DNA from: an uncultured Lachnospiraceae bacterium
GTDB lineage: Bacteria; Bacillota; Clostridia; Lachnospirales; Lachnospiraceae
Length of the DNA stretch: 31,563 nucleotides
Reading direction: 5' to 3'
Assembly (NCBI GenBank): GCA_910578845.1
Contig: CAJTSL010000029.1
Span: 14,246-45,808, forward strand
Below, one piece after another: positions 31,494 through 31,563 of the stretch. Position 1 is the first letter of the stretch. Every line of letters starts with the position of its first letter. The notes beneath the pieces were generated by a model that worked only from the letters and a program-made list of their open reading frames with translations, did not search any database and was not told the origin of the DNA. The position numbers and the translations under genes are program-made.

Positions 31494-31563
31494 ATGGCAA
31501 AAAACAAAGGAAATACGACGTGGAATACAAGATCCAGGCCGTAAAGTCAGCAACAGAACTTGG
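31494..31563 (+). mobile_element. 5' end of an IS3-type transposase OrfA, frameshifted, cut by the window edge
   Basis: AAGGGGA lies 7 bases before ATG 31494, but the ATG frame stops after 16 codons (TAA). Another frame, open from 31481, reads GKKQRKYDVEYKIQAVKSATELG to the end of the window. This is the typical start of IS3-family OrfA (helix-turn-helix protein, usually M-G-K-K-…-K-Y-D-x-E-Y/F-K-x-Q-A-V-K). A lost G after the ATG (ATGGC in place of ATGGGC) would explain the shift. The rest of the element is outside the window; no terminal inverted repeat is recognisable. Confidence 0.6.

Noticed and set aside
1..31563. CRISPR arrays, rRNA genes, replication origins
   Set aside because: No regularly spaced direct repeats of 25-40 bases, no rRNA sequence and no DnaA-box clusters were seen on reading both strands.

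Overview
The window looks like chromosome of an anaerobic Gram-positive Firmicute, most likely a Lachnospiraceae-type Clostridium relative. The evidence is strong AGGAGG-type ribosome binding sites, sigma-A style promoters, a Firmicute infC-rpmI-rplT operon with a leader attenuator and an AUU start, and families common in gut Clostridia (DUF1540, DUF3788, DegV, C_GCAxxG_C_C, Mbeg1-like hydrolase). Most of it is ordinary core genome. Only the right end is clearly accessory, with an integrase relic and the start of an IS3-type transposase. Most genes are on the minus strand.

Left part (1-9650): the tail of a probable chromate transporter is followed by a hemerythrin/response-regulator fusion (266-1618, -) and an unexplained small minus-strand reading frame. 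A class C26 glutamine-amidotransferase-like hydrolase (2052-2696, +) overlaps a convergent lipase-like gene by 28 bases. That gene ends a tight five-gene minus-strand cluster: hypothetical, trkA, trkH, nucleoid-associated protein, Mbeg1-like hydrolase. Divergent from it is an AGCS-type sodium/amino acid symporter.

Middle (9673-18481): next to the symporter is a chemoreceptor whose dCache domain carries the complete amino-acid-binding signature. Then come a DegV lipid-binding protein, a MATE exporter with a small partner gene and a long structured leader, a tRNA-Pro with an A34 (AGG) anticodon, DUF3788, a frameshifted relic, an EAL phosphodiesterase with a degenerate GGDEF domain, and the dipeptidase PepD. 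The phosphodiesterase has a consensus promoter, a dyad over the -35 and a hairpin that pairs its Shine-Dalgarno.

Right part (18596-30755): infC-rpmI-rplT has its promoter and an L20-type attenuator. It is followed (in map order) by a lipoprotein, a DUF1540 Cys-rich protein, a GT-C membrane glycosyltransferase, thrS, a small membrane protein with a Cys/His/Lys tail, a C_GCAxxG_C_C protein, a CAP-domain protein coupled to a SEC-C protein, and a large SWIM/SNF2 helicase with its own consensus promoter. The last 500 bases hold the integrase relic and the IS3-type orfA fragment.

I do not see an obvious new defence or biosynthetic system. The most interesting signals are regulatory: the control region of the EAL gene, the structured leader of the MATE operon, the AUU-start infC leader, and the A34 proline tRNA. 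The amino-acid receptor/transporter pair and the hemerythrin fusion are next.
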